Shown one piece after another: positions 36,476-45,487 of a stretch of 64,000 nucleotides of DNA (positions are counted from its first letter, which is position 1; every line of letters starts with the position of its first letter). Under the pieces are notes generated by a model that was not told the origin of the DNA, searched no databases, and saw only the letters and a program-made list of their open reading frames with translations. The translations under genes and the position numbers were made by a program. This DNA is from Streptomyces sp. NRRL S-337 (GTDB lineage: Bacteria; Actinomycetota; Actinomycetes; Streptomycetales; Streptomycetaceae), in assembly GCF_000720175.1 (NCBI RefSeq), contig NZ_JOIX01000040.1, positions 1 through 64,000 of the forward strand. Direction: 5' to 3'.

Positions 36476-37732
36476 GTGGCAGCACCGCAGAACTACCTCG
36501 CAGTCATCAAGGTCGTCGGCATCGGCGGCGGTGGCGTGAACGCCATCAACCGGATGATCGAGGTCGGGCTCAAGGGCGTCGAGTTCATCGCGATCAATAC
36601 CGATGCGCAGGCGCTGCTGATGAGCGACGCCGACGTCAAGCTCGACGTCGGCCGCGAAATGACCCGCGGCCTCGGCGCCGGCGCCAACCCGGACGTGGGG
36701 CGCAAGGCGGCCGAGGACCACCGCGAGGAGATCGAGGAGGTCCTCAAGGGGGCCGACATGGTCTTCGTGACCGCGGGCGAGGGCGGCGGCACCGGCACCG
36801 GCGGCGCACCCGTCGTCGCCAACATCGCCCGCTCGCTGGGCGCCCTGACGATCGGTGTGGTCACCCGGCCGTTCACCTTCGAGGGCCGCCGTCGCGCCAA
36901 CCAGGCCGAGGACGGCATCGCCCAGCTGCGCGAAGAGGTCGACACCCTCATCGTGATCCCCAACGACCGGCTGCTGTCCATCTCGGACCGCCAGGTGAGC
37001 GTGCTCGACGCGTTCAAGTCCGCGGACCAGGTGCTGCTGTCGGGTGTCCAGGGCATCACCGACCTGATCACCACGCCCGGTCTGATCAACCTCGACTTCG
37101 CCGACGTCAAGTCCGTGATGTCGGAGGCCGGCTCGGCCCTCATGGGCATCGGCTCGGCGCGCGGCGACGACCGCGCGGTGGCCGCCGCGGAGATGGCGAT
37201 CTCCTCGCCGCTCCTGGAGGCGTCCATCGACGGCGCCCGCGGCGTGCTGCTGTCCATCTCCGGCGGCTCCGACCTCGGTCTCTTCGAGATCAACGAGGCC
37301 GCCCAGCTGGTCAGCGAGGCCGCCCACCCGGAGGCCAACATCATCTTCGGCGCGGTCATCGACGACGCGCTGGGCGACGAGGTCCGGGTCACCGTCATCG
37401 CCGCGGGCTTCGACGGCGGCCAGCCGCCGGCCCGCCGTGACCAGCAGTCCACCCTGTCGTCCCCGAAGCGCGAGGAGCCGGCCCCGGCCGCCAGCCGTCC
37501 GGCCGCCCCGCCCGAGCCCCGTACCCCGGCCTCGTCGTTCGGCGGCCTGGGCTCCGTCCCCGTACGGGACGCCGGGTCCTTGGCGGACCGTGGTGAATCG
37601 GCCGCCGAGCCGTCGTCCTCGCTGGGCGAGGCGGCACCCACCCCGTCGAGCGGACCGCAGGTTCCCCCGGCCCGTCCGTCGTACTCCGACAGCGCGGCCG
37701 AGGAACTCGACGTTCCCGACTTCCTGAAGTGA
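36476..37732 (+). CDS. ftsZ: Cell division GTPase FtsZ
   Basis: FtsZ polymerises into the division ring; in Streptomyces it makes sporulation ladders and vegetative cross-walls. The 418-residue protein opens [20 protein letters not shown] and has the tubulin signature [13 protein letters not shown] (about residues 103-115), the T7 synergy loop with [11 protein letters not shown], and a long Pro/Ser/Ala-rich linker from about 320 to the conserved tail DVPDFLK that binds SepF and other partners. The GTG start has GAGAGG nine bases upstream. It is preceded by a 282-bp leader with promoter-like and inverted-repeat elements. Confidence 0.98.
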   Translation: MAAPQNYLAVIKVVGIGGGGVNAINRMIEVGLKGVEFIAINTDAQALLMSDADVKLDVGREMTRGLGAGANPDVGRKAAEDHREEIEEVLKGADMVFVTAGEGGGTGTGGAPVVANIARSLGALTIGVVTRPFTFEGRRRANQAEDGIAQLREEVDTLIVIPNDRLLSISDRQVSVLDAFKSADQVLLSGVQGITDLITTPGLINLDFADVKSVMSEAGSALMGIGSARGDDRAVAAAEMAISSPLLEASIDGARGVLLSISGGSDLGLFEINEAAQLVSEAAHPEANIIFGAVIDDALGDEVRVTVIAAGFDGGQPPARRDQQSTLSSPKREEPAPAASRPAAPPEPRTPASSFGGLGSVPVRDAGSLADRGESAAEPSSSLGEAAPTPSSGPQVPPARPSYSDSAAEELDVPDFLK

Positions 37733-37746
37733 CGTAAAGCACCGAA

Positions 37747-38493
37747 GTGATAGGGAAACAGCACCACGAAAGCGGCGCGCACTTCGCCTTCACCGACAGG
37801 TGGGGCGGGGTGAGCGCCGCTCCGTATGAGCAGCTCAACCTGGGGGGCGCGGTCGGCGACGACCCGCAGGCCGTCCGCACCAACCGCGCCCGCGCGGCCG
37901 GCGCGCTCGGTCTCGACCCGACCGCGGTGGTCTGGATGAACCAGGTCCACGGCCGGGACGTGGCGGTGGTCGACGGACCCTGGCGCGACGCCGACGTCCC
38001 GTGCGTGGACGCGGTGGTGACGGCCCGCCGGGGTCTCGCGCTCGCCGTCCTGACCGCCGACTGCACCCCGGTACTCCTCGCCGACCCGGTCGCGGGCGTC
38101 GCCGGGGCGGCACACGCCGGCCGGCCGGGTCTGGTCGCCGGTGTCGTACCTGCGGTCGTCGAGGCGATGGCCGAGCTGGGCGCGGAGCCGGCCCGGATCC
38201 TCGCCCACACCGGCCCGGCGATCTGCGGACGCTGTTACGAGGTGCCCGACCGGATGCGGTCCGATGTCGCGGCGGTGGTGCCCGAAGCACACGCGACGAC
38301 CAGCTGGGGCACCCCGGCGGTGGACGTCACCGCCGGCGTACGTGCCCAACTCGCCGCGGCGGGCGTGCCGGTGCGTGACGATGCCCACATCTCGCACGTC
38401 TGCACGCGGGAATCCGCGGATCACTTCTCCTATCGGCGCGACCGCACGACCGGGCGGCTCGCGAGTTACGTGTGGCTGGACGGCGAGCTGTGA
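37747..38493 (+). CDS. pgeF: Peptidoglycan editing factor PgeF (YlmD/YfiH family)
   Basis: A 248-residue member of the multicopper-polyphenol-oxidase-like DUF152 family, renamed PgeF after its work on misincorporated wall precursors in Escherichia coli. The zinc/copper-binding residues appear in LTADCTPVLLAD, AAHAGRPGL and AICGRCYEV, and the end holds CTRESADHFSYRRD. It starts at GTG 14 bp after the ftsZ stop without a strong ribosome-binding site. The yggS start overlaps its stop (GTGA). Gene order ftsZ-pgeF-yggS-sepF-yggT-divIVA is standard for Gram-positive bacteria. Confidence 0.92.
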   Translation: MIGKQHHESGAHFAFTDRWGGVSAAPYEQLNLGGAVGDDPQAVRTNRARAAGALGLDPTAVVWMNQVHGRDVAVVDGPWRDADVPCVDAVVTARRGLALAVLTADCTPVLLADPVAGVAGAAHAGRPGLVAGVVPAVVEAMAELGAEPARILAHTGPAICGRCYEVPDRMRSDVAAVVPEAHATTSWGTPAVDVTAGVRAQLAAAGVPVRDDAHISHVCTRESADHFSYRRDRTTGRLASYVWLDGEL

Positions 38494-39224
38494 CGGACGA
38501 CCGTAGAACGGAACTGGCGACCAACCTGGCGCGGGTGGAGGATCGTATCTCCGCCGCCTGCGCCAAGGCCGGACGGCCGCGGGACGAGGTGACGCTGATC
38601 GTCGTCACCAAGACCTACCCCGCGAGCGACGTCCGGCTGCTGGCGGAACTGGGGGTGCGGCAGGTCGCCGAGAATCGTGACCAGGAGGCGGCGCCCAAGG
38701 CCGCCGAATGCACTGATTTGCCGCTTACTTGGCACTTCGTCGGTCAGTTGCAGACCAACAAGGTGCGGTCCGTGGCGAGTTATGCCGGAATTGTGCAGTC
38801 GGTCGACCGGGCGCGACTGGTCACCGCGCTCTCCAAGGAAGCGGTCCGCGCGGGCCGGGAGCTGGGATGCCTGATCCAGGTGGCGCTTGACGTCGAGTCG
38901 GGTGCGGCTCGGGGGAGCACCGGTGACCGGGGCGGTGTGGCACCGGACGGCGTCCCGGCGCTGGCGGAGGCGATCGCCGGAGCCGAAGGGCTGCGGCTGG
39001 ACGGCGTGATGACGGTCGCGCCGCTGGCCGGGCCGTATGCCGGCCGCCAACTGGCCGCGTTCGAACGGCTCATGGAAATCTCAACCGACCTGCGCGCCAC
39101 CCATCCTGCTGCCAACATGGTGTCAGCAGGCATGAGCGCGGACCTTGAGGACGCCGTGGCGGCCGGAGCGACACATGTGCGCGTCGGTACCGCGGTACTC
39201 GGAGTCCGACCACGGCTCGGGTAA
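38490..39224 (+). CDS. PLP homeostasis protein YggS (YlmE/PROSC family)
   Basis: A 244-residue alanine-racemase-fold protein that binds pyridoxal phosphate and balances amino-acid and vitamin B6 pools. The PLP lysine is in LIVVTKTYPASDV (about residue 38), followed by the family motifs VAENRDQEA, WHFVGQLQTNK, and the late MSADLEDAVAAGATHVRVGTAVLG. A roughly 15-residue Gly-rich insertion (GAARGSTGDRGGVAPDG) lies in the middle, as in other actinobacteria. The GTG at 38490 overlaps the pgeF stop. It is followed by a 122-bp gap to sepF. Confidence 0.94.
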   Translation: MTDDRRTELATNLARVEDRISAACAKAGRPRDEVTLIVVTKTYPASDVRLLAELGVRQVAENRDQEAAPKAAECTDLPLTWHFVGQLQTNKVRSVASYAGIVQSVDRARLVTALSKEAVRAGRELGCLIQVALDVESGAARGSTGDRGGVAPDGVPALAEAIAGAEGLRLDGVMTVAPLAGPYAGRQLAAFERLMEISTDLRATHPAANMVSAGMSADLEDAVAAGATHVRVGTAVLGVRPRLG

Positions 39225-39346
39225 CGTCGCCAAGCAAGTCGGACCACAGCACAAAATATGGTCATTTCCGCAGAAAGCGGGGAGGCCGCGTGGATCCAAG
39301 GCCCTGGTGACGGAGCCGATCCACCACAGAGCGGAGGACGCAGAGA

Positions 39347-39967
39347 ATGGCCGGCGCGATGCGCAAGATGGCGGTCTACCTCGGCCTCGTGGAGGACGAT
39401 GGGTACGACGGCCGGGGGTTCGACCCCGACGACGAGTTCGAGCCCGAGCTCGACCCGGAACCCGACCGGGGACGGCGGCAACAGCACCAAGTGCAGGCCG
39501 AAACACGCCCGGAACGGGACGAACCCGTCCGTGCCGTGACGCCCCCGGCGCAACGCGAACCCGCCCCGCTCGCCCCGGAAAACGGACGACCCGCGCGAAT
39601 CGCCCCCGTGTCATCCATCACACCCGACCGTCCGAATCTGGAGAAGAACGCACCGGTGATCATGCCCAAGGTTGTGTCCGAGCGGGAGCCCTACCGCATC
39701 ACCACGCTGCACCCCCGGACCTACAACGAAGCCCGTACCATCGGGGAACACTTCCGCGAGGGCACTCCGGTGATCATGAATCTGACGGAGATGGATGACA
39801 CCGATGCGAAGCGACTTGTCGACTTTGCGGCCGGTTTGGTGTTTGGTCTTCACGGCAGCATCGAGCGGGTGACGCAGAAGGTGTTCCTGTTGTCGCCTGC
39901 TAACGTCGATGTCACGGCGGAGGACAAGGCCCGCATCGCAGAGGGCGGGTTCTTCAACCAGAGCTGA
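39347..39967 (+). CDS. sepF: Cell division protein SepF
   Basis: SepF binds the FtsZ tail and anchors the ring to the membrane through an N-terminal amphipathic helix. The 206-residue protein has that helix in [15 protein letters not shown], a long charged and Pro-rich linker (about 20-105), and the C-terminal SepF domain: [54 protein letters not shown] and [12 protein letters not shown]. The ATG has GGAGG about 11 bases upstream; a second Met four codons later is possible. Streptomyces have further SepF paralogues elsewhere. Confidence 0.95.
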   Translation: MAGAMRKMAVYLGLVEDDGYDGRGFDPDDEFEPELDPEPDRGRRQQHQVQAETRPERDEPVRAVTPPAQREPAPLAPENGRPARIAPVSSITPDRPNLEKNAPVIMPKVVSEREPYRITTLHPRTYNEARTIGEHFREGTPVIMNLTEMDDTDAKRLVDFAAGLVFGLHGSIERVTQKVFLLSPANVDVTAEDKARIAEGGFFNQS

Positions 39968-40033
39968 GACGCAACACCGGGCACACCGAGGCCGTAGGGC
40001 CGACACAGAAGCAAGGGGAGAGGGACGCGCGAG

Positions 40034-40327
40034 ATGAGTGTCGCTGGTCAGGTGATCTATATCGCGCTGTACTGCTTCCTGATCGTGTTGATCTTCCGGC
40101 TGGTGATGGACTATGTCTTCCAGTTCGCCCGTTCATGGCAACCCGGCAAGGCGATGGTGGTCATTCTGGAGGCCGCCTACACTGTCACTGATCCGCCACT
40201 CAAGCTTCTGCGGCGGGTAATCCCGCCGCTGCGTCTCGGGGGCGTGGCGCTCGACCTGTCCTTCTTCGTATTGATGATCATCGTCTACATCCTGATCACC
40301 GTCGTGAGGTCGGTGTTGTTGGTGTGA
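40034..40327 (+). CDS. YggT-family membrane protein (YlmG)
   Basis: A 97-residue protein of the YggT/YlmG family with two hydrophobic regions (about residues 5-28 and 72-96) flanking an amphipathic loop containing the family motif DPPLKLLRRVIPPLRLGGVALDLS. Homologues in bacteria and chloroplasts are linked to division and cell shape, but the biochemical role is not settled. The ATG at 40034 follows GGGGAGAGGG. It sits 66 bp after sepF and 49 bp before divIVA, in the standard order. Confidence 0.93.
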   Translation: MSVAGQVIYIALYCFLIVLIFRLVMDYVFQFARSWQPGKAMVVILEAAYTVTDPPLKLLRRVIPPLRLGGVALDLSFFVLMIIVYILITVVRSVLLV

Positions 40328-40376
40328 ACGATACGGTCTTGCCGATTGCCGACGACTACGTTGAGGTGAAGTAGAG

Positions 40377-41483
40377 ATGCCGTTGACCCCCGAGGACGTG
40401 CGGAACAAGCAGTTCACGACCGTCCGCCTCCGAGAAGGCTATGACGAGGACGAGGTCGATGCCTTCCTCGATGAGGTCGAAGCCGAACTGACCCGGCTCC
40501 TGCGGGAGAACGAGGACCTGCGCGCCAAGCTGGCCGCCGCTACGCGCGCCGCCGCGCAGAACCAGCAGCAGCAGGGGCTGCGCAAGGGACCGGACCAGCA
40601 GCAGGAGCAGCAGCAGCGTCCGGGGGCTCCTGTGCCCGCCGCCATATCCGGTCCGCAGCCGGTCCCGCCGCAGCAGCAGGGGATGGGTGGCCCGCCCCAA
40701 CTGCCCGGTGGTGCACCGCAGCTGCCTCCTGGTCCCGGTGGCCACGGCCCGCAGGGCCCGCACGGTCCCGGCCCGATGGGCCCCGGCGGTCCGATGGGTG
40801 GCCCGATGGGCGGCCCCGGTGGTCCGCAGCAGCTCCAGCAGGGCGGCCCGCAGGGCGGTCCCGGTGGTGACAGCGCCGCGCGCGTGCTGTCGCTGGCGCA
40901 GCAGACCGCCGACCAGGCGATCGCGGAGGCCCGTTCCGAGGCCAACAAGATCGTCGGCGAGGCGCGCAGCCGCGCCGAGGGCCTGGAGCGGGACGCCCGC
41001 GCCAAGGCCGACGCGCTGGAGCGGGACGCGCAGGAGAAGCACCGCGTGGCGATGGGCTCGCTGGAGTCGGCCCGCGCGACGCTGGAGCGCAAGGTCGAGG
41101 ACCTGCGCGGCTTCGAGCGCGAGTACCGCACGCGACTGAAGTCCTACCTGGAGAGCCAGCTGCGTCAGCTGGAGAACCAGGCGGACGACTCGCTCGCCCC
41201 GCCGCGGACCCCGGCGGCCGCCTCGCTGCCGCCGTCCCCGTCGATGGCGTCGGCCGGTGCCGGCACGATGGGCGGCAACCACACCATGGGTGGCGGCCAG
41301 TCCATGGGCGGCAACCACTCGATGGGCAACGGCTCCAGCGGCGGTCCGTCCTACGGCGGTCAGCAGCAGATGTCGCCGGCGATGACCCAGCCGATGGCTC
41401 CGGTGCGGCCGCAGGGCCCGTCGCCGATGCAGCAGACCCCGTCGCCGATGAGGGGCTTCCTCATCGACGAGGACGACAACTGA
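40377..41483 (+). CDS. divIVA: Polar growth protein DivIVA
   Basis: DivIVA assembles at curved membrane and directs tip growth and branching in Streptomyces. The 368-residue protein opens with the conserved MPLTPEDVRNKQFTTVRLREGYDEDEVDAFLDEV lipid-binding motif followed by a short coiled coil, a long Gln/Pro/Gly/Met-rich linker (about residues 60-170), a second long coiled coil (AQQTADQAIAEARSEANK to QLENQADDSL), and a Gly/Met/Pro-rich C-terminus with GG-NHTMGG-like repeats ending GFLIDEDDN. Length and layout fit Streptomyces DivIVA. It is the last gene of the dcw run and is followed at once by a strong terminator. Confidence 0.97.
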   Translation: MPLTPEDVRNKQFTTVRLREGYDEDEVDAFLDEVEAELTRLLRENEDLRAKLAAATRAAAQNQQQQGLRKGPDQQQEQQQRPGAPVPAAISGPQPVPPQQQGMGGPPQLPGGAPQLPPGPGGHGPQGPHGPGPMGPGGPMGGPMGGPGGPQQLQQGGPQGGPGGDSAARVLSLAQQTADQAIAEARSEANKIVGEARSRAEGLERDARAKADALERDAQEKHRVAMGSLESARATLERKVEDLRGFEREYRTRLKSYLESQLRQLENQADDSLAPPRTPAAASLPPSPSMASAGAGTMGGNHTMGGGQSMGGNHSMGNGSSGGPSYGGQQQMSPAMTQPMAPVRPQGPSPMQQTPSPMRGFLIDEDDN

Positions 41484-41513
41484 CGCCCGCCTGAGGCGTA
41501 ACGTCGGCAATCA

Positions 41514-41555
41514 GGGCCGGGCCCCGAGGGACTTCCCTCGGGGCCCGGCCCTTTT
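41514..41555 (+). terminator. Rho-independent terminator after divIVA
   Basis: An 18-bp perfect stem (41514-41531 with 41534-41551) is followed by TTTT, the most classical terminator in this window. It closes the dcw transcription unit. Confidence 0.92.
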
Positions 41556-41660
41556 GTGCGGTGGGCCGGACCTGTCGGGGCACGCCCCCGGCCGGTCGGT
41601 GGCGACCGGTCTCCGTATCGACAAACCGGTCCCAACTACCCACATCCGTACGGAAATGAC

Positions 41661-41693
41661 GAATGCCCCGGTGTGGCGCACACCGGGGCATTC
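41661..41693. terminator. Terminator of ileS
   Basis: A perfect 15-bp stem (41661-41675 with 41679-41693) around a GCG loop lies 24 bp beyond the ileS stop on the minus strand. With the divIVA hairpin it separates the two convergent units. Confidence 0.85.
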
Positions 41694-41716
41694 GAGGCGA
41701 GGTCGGGCCTCGCGGA

Positions 41717-44700
41717 TTACGCCTTACGGAGGTGGAACGTCAGTGCCAGTGCCTCGTCGGTGAAGGCCGGGCCGTAACCGTCGTCCGGCTCGCCGGGGGC
41801 GAAGTCCGTGGCGAGGACCTCCTCGGCGATCAGGCCGGCGTGCTCGGCCAGGGCCGTACGGACCTCCTCGTCGGACGACGCCCAGCGCAGCGCGATCCGG
41901 TCCGCGACGTCCAGACCGCTGTTCTTCCGCGCCTCCTGGATCAGCCGGATCGCGTCCCGGGCCAGACCGGCCCGGCGCAGCTCGGGGGTGATCTCCAGGT
42001 CCAGGGCGACCGTGGCGCCCGCGTCGGAGGCCACCGACCAGCCCTCGCGGGGGGTTTCGGTGATGATGACCTCGTCCGGGGCGAGGGAGACGGTCTCGCC
42101 GTCGACCTCGACGCTCGCCGTGCCCTCCCGGAGCGCGAGCGAGAGCGCCGCGGCGTCGGCCCCGGCGATGGCCTTGGCCACCGCCTGGACGCCCTTGCCG
42201 AACCGCTTGCCCAGCGCGCGGAAGTTGGCCTTCGCGGTGGTGTCGACGAGCGAGCCGCCCACTTCCGAGAGGGACGCCAGCGAGCTCACGTTGAGCTCCT
42301 CGGCGATCTGGGCGCGCAGGTCCTCCGGCAGCCCGGCGAAGCCGTGGGCCGCGACCAGCGCGCGGGACAGCGGCTGGCGGGTCTTCACACCGGACTCGGC
42401 GCGGGTCGCCCGGCCCAGCTCGACCAGCCGGCGGACCAGCGCCATCTGGGCGGAGAGCGCCGGGTCGATCAGCGACTGCTCGGCGACCGGCCAGCTGGAG
42501 AGGTGGACGGAGTCCGGGGCGTCCGGGGTGACCGGGGCGACGAGGTCCTGCCAGACCCGCTCGGTGATGAACGGGGTGAGCGGCGCCATCAGGCGGGTGA
42601 CCGTCTCGATGACCTCGTGGAGGGTGCGCAGCGCGGCCGCGTCGCCCTGCCAGAAGCGGCGGCGCGAGCGGCGGACGTACCAGTTGGACAGGTCGTCGAC
42701 GAAGGTGGACAGCAGCTTGCCGGCGCGCTGGGTGTCGAAGGACTCCAGGGACTCGGTGACCTGCTCGACGAGGGTGTGGAGTTCACCGAGCAGCCAGCGG
42801 TCCAGCAGCGGCCGCTCGGCCGGGGCCGGGTCGGACGCGGACGGCGCCCACTGGGACGTCCGGGCGTACAGCGCCTGGAAGGCGACGGTGTTCCAGTACG
42901 TCAGCAGGGTCTTGCGGACGACTTCCTGGATGGTGTTGTGGCCCACCCGGCGGGCGGCCCACGGCGAACCGCCGGCCGCCATGAACCAGCGGACCGCGTC
43001 CGCGCCGTGCTGGTCCATGAGCGGGATCGGCTGGAGGATGTTGCCCAGGTGCTTGGACATCTTCCGGCCGTCCTCGGCGAGGATGTGGCCGAGGCAGACC
43101 ACGTTCTCGTACGACGACTTGTCGAAGACCAGGGTGCCGACGGCCATCAGTGTGTAGAACCAGCCGCGGGTCTGGTCGATGGCCTCCGAGATGAACTGCG
43201 CCGGGTAGCGCTTCTCGAAGAGCTCCTTGTTGCGGTACGGGTAGCCCCACTGCGCGAACGGCATCGAGCCGGAGTCGTACCAGGCGTCGATGACCTCCGG
43301 GACGCGGACCGCGGTGTGGGCGCAGCCCTCCTCGGGGCAGCCGAAGGTGATCGCGTCGATGAACGGGCGGTGCGGGTCCAGGCCCGACTGGTCGGTGCCG
43401 GTCAGCTCGGTCAGCTCGGCGAGCGAGCCGACGCAGGTGAGGTGGTCGTCCTCGCAGCGCCAGATGGGCAGCGGGGTGCCCCAGTAGCGGTTGCGGGACA
43501 GCGCCCAGTCGATGTTGTTGCTCAGCCAGTCGCCGAACCGGCCGTGCTTGACCGACTCGGGGAACCAGCTGGTGTTCTCGTTCTCCCGGAGCAGGGCGTC
43601 CTTGATCGCGGTGGTGCGGATGTACCACGACGGCTGGGCGTAGTAGAGCAGCGCGGTGTGGCAGCGCCAGCAGTGCGGGTAGCTGTGCTCGTAGGCGATG
43701 TGCTTGAAGAGCAGGCCACGGGCGTCCAGGTCGGCCACCAGCGTGCCGTCGGCCTTCTTGAAGAACTGGCCGCCGATCAGCGGGAGTTCGCCCTCGAAGG
43801 TGCCGTCGGGGCGGACCGGGTTGACGACCGGGAGGCCGTACGCCTTGCAGGTCCTGAGGTCGTCCTCACCGAAGGCCGGGGCCTGGTGGACCAGACCCGT
43901 GCCGTCGTCGGTGGTGACGTACTCGGCGTTGACGACGAAGTTGGCGCCCTCCAGCTCGACCAGGGAGAACGGGCGCTCGTAGGACCAGCGCTCCATCTCG
44001 CGGCCGGTGAAGGACCGGCCGGTGGCCTCCCAGCCCTCGCCCAGCGCCTTCTCCAGCAGCTGCTCGGCGACGACCAGCTTCTCCGTGCCGTCGGTGGCGA
44101 CGATGTAGGTGACGTCCGGGTGTGCGGCGGCGGCCGTGTTGGAGACCAGGGTCCAGGGGGTCGTCGTCCAGACCAGGAGGGACGCCTCGCCGGCCAGCGG
44201 GCCGGAGGTCAGCGGGAGGCGGACGTAGACCGAGGGGTCGACGACGGTTTCGTAGCCCTGCGCCAGCTCGTGGTCCGACAGGCCGGTGCCGCAGCGCGGG
44301 CACCACGGGGCGACGCGGTGGTCCTGGACCAGCAGGCCCTTGGTGAAGATCTGCTTCAGCGACCACCACACCGACTCGATGTAGTCGGGGTCCATGGTGC
44401 GGTACGGGTTGTCGAGGTCGGTCCAGTAGCCCATCCGCGTGGTGAGCTCGGCGAAGGCGTCGGTGTGCCGGGTCACCGATTCGCGGCACTTGGCGTTGAA
44501 CTCGGCGATGCCGTACGCCTCGATGTCCTTCTTGCCGTTGAAGCCCAGCTCCTTCTCCACGGCCAGCTCGACCGGGAGGCCGTGGCAGTCCCAGCCGGCC
44601 TTGCGGTCGACGTGGTAGCCCTGCATCGTGCGGAACCGGGGGAAGACGTCCTTGAAGACGCGGGCCTCGATGTGGTGCGCGCCGGGCATGCCGTTGGCTG

Positions 44701-44860
44701 TCGGGGGGCCCTCGTAGAAGACCCACTCGGGCCGGCCCTCGGACTGCTGGAGGGTGCGGGCGAAGACCTTCTGCTCCTGCCAGAAATCGAGCACGGCATG
44801 CTCGAGGGCGGGCAGGTCTACCTGGGCGGGTACCTGGCGGTACAAGGGCTGCTCACTCAT
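41717..44860 (-). CDS. ileS: Isoleucyl-tRNA synthetase
   Basis: Class I synthetase that charges tRNA-Ile. The 1047-residue protein has the HIGH-region variant PPTANGMPGAHHIEAR (about residues 52-67), the class motif WDCHGLPVE, the editing domain (WTTTPWTLVSNTAAA), the KMSKS loop as GRKMSKHLGNIL, and the tRNA-binding C-terminal domain with TPFITERVWQDL. The length and the GAHH form of the first motif fit the eukaryote-like IleRS branch found in many actinobacteria, some of which resist mupirocin; resistance here is only a guess. The ATG follows GGAGGA inside the T-box leader, so it should be induced by uncharged tRNA-Ile. Confidence 0.97.
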   Translation of the reverse strand: MSEQPLYRQVPAQVDLPALEHAVLDFWQEQKVFARTLQQSEGRPEWVFYEGPPTANGMPGAHHIEARVFKDVFPRFRTMQGYHVDRKAGWDCHGLPVELAVEKELGFNGKKDIEAYGIAEFNAKCRESVTRHTDAFAELTTRMGYWTDLDNPYRTMDPDYIESVWWSLKQIFTKGLLVQDHRVAPWCPRCGTGLSDHELAQGYETVVDPSVYVRLPLTSGPLAGEASLLVWTTTPWTLVSNTAAAAHPDVTYIVATDGTEKLVVAEQLLEKALGEGWEATGRSFTGREMERWSYERPFSLVELEGANFVVNAEYVTTDDGTGLVHQAPAFGEDDLRTCKAYGLPVVNPVRPDGTFEGELPLIGGQFFKKADGTLVADLDARGLLFKHIAYEHSYPHCWRCHTALLYYAQPSWYIRTTAIKDALLRENENTSWFPESVKHGRFGDWLSNNIDWALSRNRYWGTPLPIWRCEDDHLTCVGSLAELTELTGTDQSGLDPHRPFIDAITFGCPEEGCAHTAVRVPEVIDAWYDSGSMPFAQWGYPYRNKELFEKRYPAQFISEAIDQTRGWFYTLMAVGTLVFDKSSYENVVCLGHILAEDGRKMSKHLGNILQPIPLMDQHGADAVRWFMAAGGSPWAARRVGHNTIQEVVRKTLLTYWNTVAFQALYARTSQWAPSASDPAPAERPLLDRWLLGELHTLVEQVTESLESFDTQRAGKLLSTFVDDLSNWYVRRSRRRFWQGDAAALRTLHEVIETVTRLMAPLTPFITERVWQDLVAPVTPDAPDSVHLSSWPVAEQSLIDPALSAQMALVRRLVELGRATRAESGVKTRQPLSRALVAAHGFAGLPEDLRAQIAEELNVSSLASLSEVGGSLVDTTAKANFRALGKRFGKGVQAVAKAIAGADAAALSLALREGTASVEVDGETVSLAPDEVIITETPREGWSVASDAGATVALDLEITPELRRAGLARDAIRLIQEARKNSGLDVADRIALRWASSDEEVRTALAEHAGLIAEEVLATDFAPGEPDDGYGPAFTDEALALTFHLRKA

Positions 44861-44861
44861 C

Positions 44862-45160
44862 GGGGGCTTCCTCCGGCGGACATCTGCTGCTTCTCCGTCC
44901 GGAGGGACGAGAGCGCTGGCTCCCGCGGTACCACCCTCCTTGGCGGTGCGTGCCGCACCGCCCCCTCATTGGGGTCGCGCTGCCGGTTCTACTCGCCCTG
45001 GGTGGCCCGAGGCCCGTGGGCCAAGCCCACTGTCCAGCGCTTTCTTCCGGCGGCTCCGGGGTGATCTTCACGCCGCGCACGCCCCCGGGCTTCCACCGTC
45101 CCCGGGTCGCTGCTGGCTGCGTACGGCGCTACTCGTCCCATCACTGCCTCTCGCTGGGCC
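44862..45160 (-). promoter_or_regulatory. T-box riboswitch of ileS (translational type)
   Basis: Read on the minus strand, AGGGTGGTACCGCGGGAGCC (around 44939-44920) is the canonical T-box, whose TGGT pairs with the ACCA end of uncharged tRNA. Far upstream, GAAGATCACC gives a specifier ATC (45065-45063), an isoleucine codon, inside a stem I built from CCGGGGAC...-type pairs. Near the gene, TCCCTCCGG (44907-44899) can pair with CCGGAGGA (44876-44869), which is the ileS ribosome-binding site, so uncharged tRNA-Ile should free the site. No T-run is present. This is the actinobacterial, translation-controlling T-box. Confidence 0.93.
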
Positions 45161-45161
45161 C

Positions 45162-45167
45162 AGTGTA
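45162..45167 (-). promoter_or_regulatory. Candidate -10 box of ileS
   Basis: TACACT on the minus strand (45167-45162) lies just before the T-box leader. No convincing -35 box was found at 17 bases. From here to the DksA-like gene at 45488 (about 320 bp) I see no gene; only its promoter region and the palindrome at 45463. Confidence 0.4.
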
Positions 45168-45462
45168 CGGGGCGCCACCGACAGCGGCCGACCGGAATTC
45201 CGGCGGGGGCGCACGGGGGCGTGCGCGGGGTTCCGTACGGAGTGCCGGCGGCGGCGCGTGATGGGGGCGTGCGACCGGGGCGTGACCCGAATGGCCAGCG
45301 GCCGGGTGCCGGGCGGCCAAGCGGATTACGGGGCGGGCAGCGGGGCACAACCGAGGCAGACCGGACTTCCGGGCCGGGTGGCAGGACCCGATGGGGCGGT
45401 GCGTCCCGTTGCCGCATGCTCTGTGGCGATTTATCGTTCCCGTCACGATTCGCGAATAAAAG

Positions 45463-45474
45463 TCACATATGTGA
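45463..45474. promoter_or_regulatory. Palindrome TCACATATGTGA ahead of the DksA-like gene
   Basis: A perfect 12-bp palindrome directly before the ribosome-binding site (GAAGGGG) and 13 bp before the ATG. The surrounding 40 bp is unusually AT-rich (CGAATAAAAGTCACATATG), as in a promoter. It could be an operator for a dimeric regulator. Confidence 0.55.
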
Positions 45475-45487
45475 AGGGGTCGCGGCC

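Noticed and set aside
41663..45064. 1133-codon plus-strand frame across ileS
   Set aside because: Antisense shadow of ileS; it runs through two terminators and the T-box, and its protein is an Arg/Gly/Val-rich composition typical of antisense frames.
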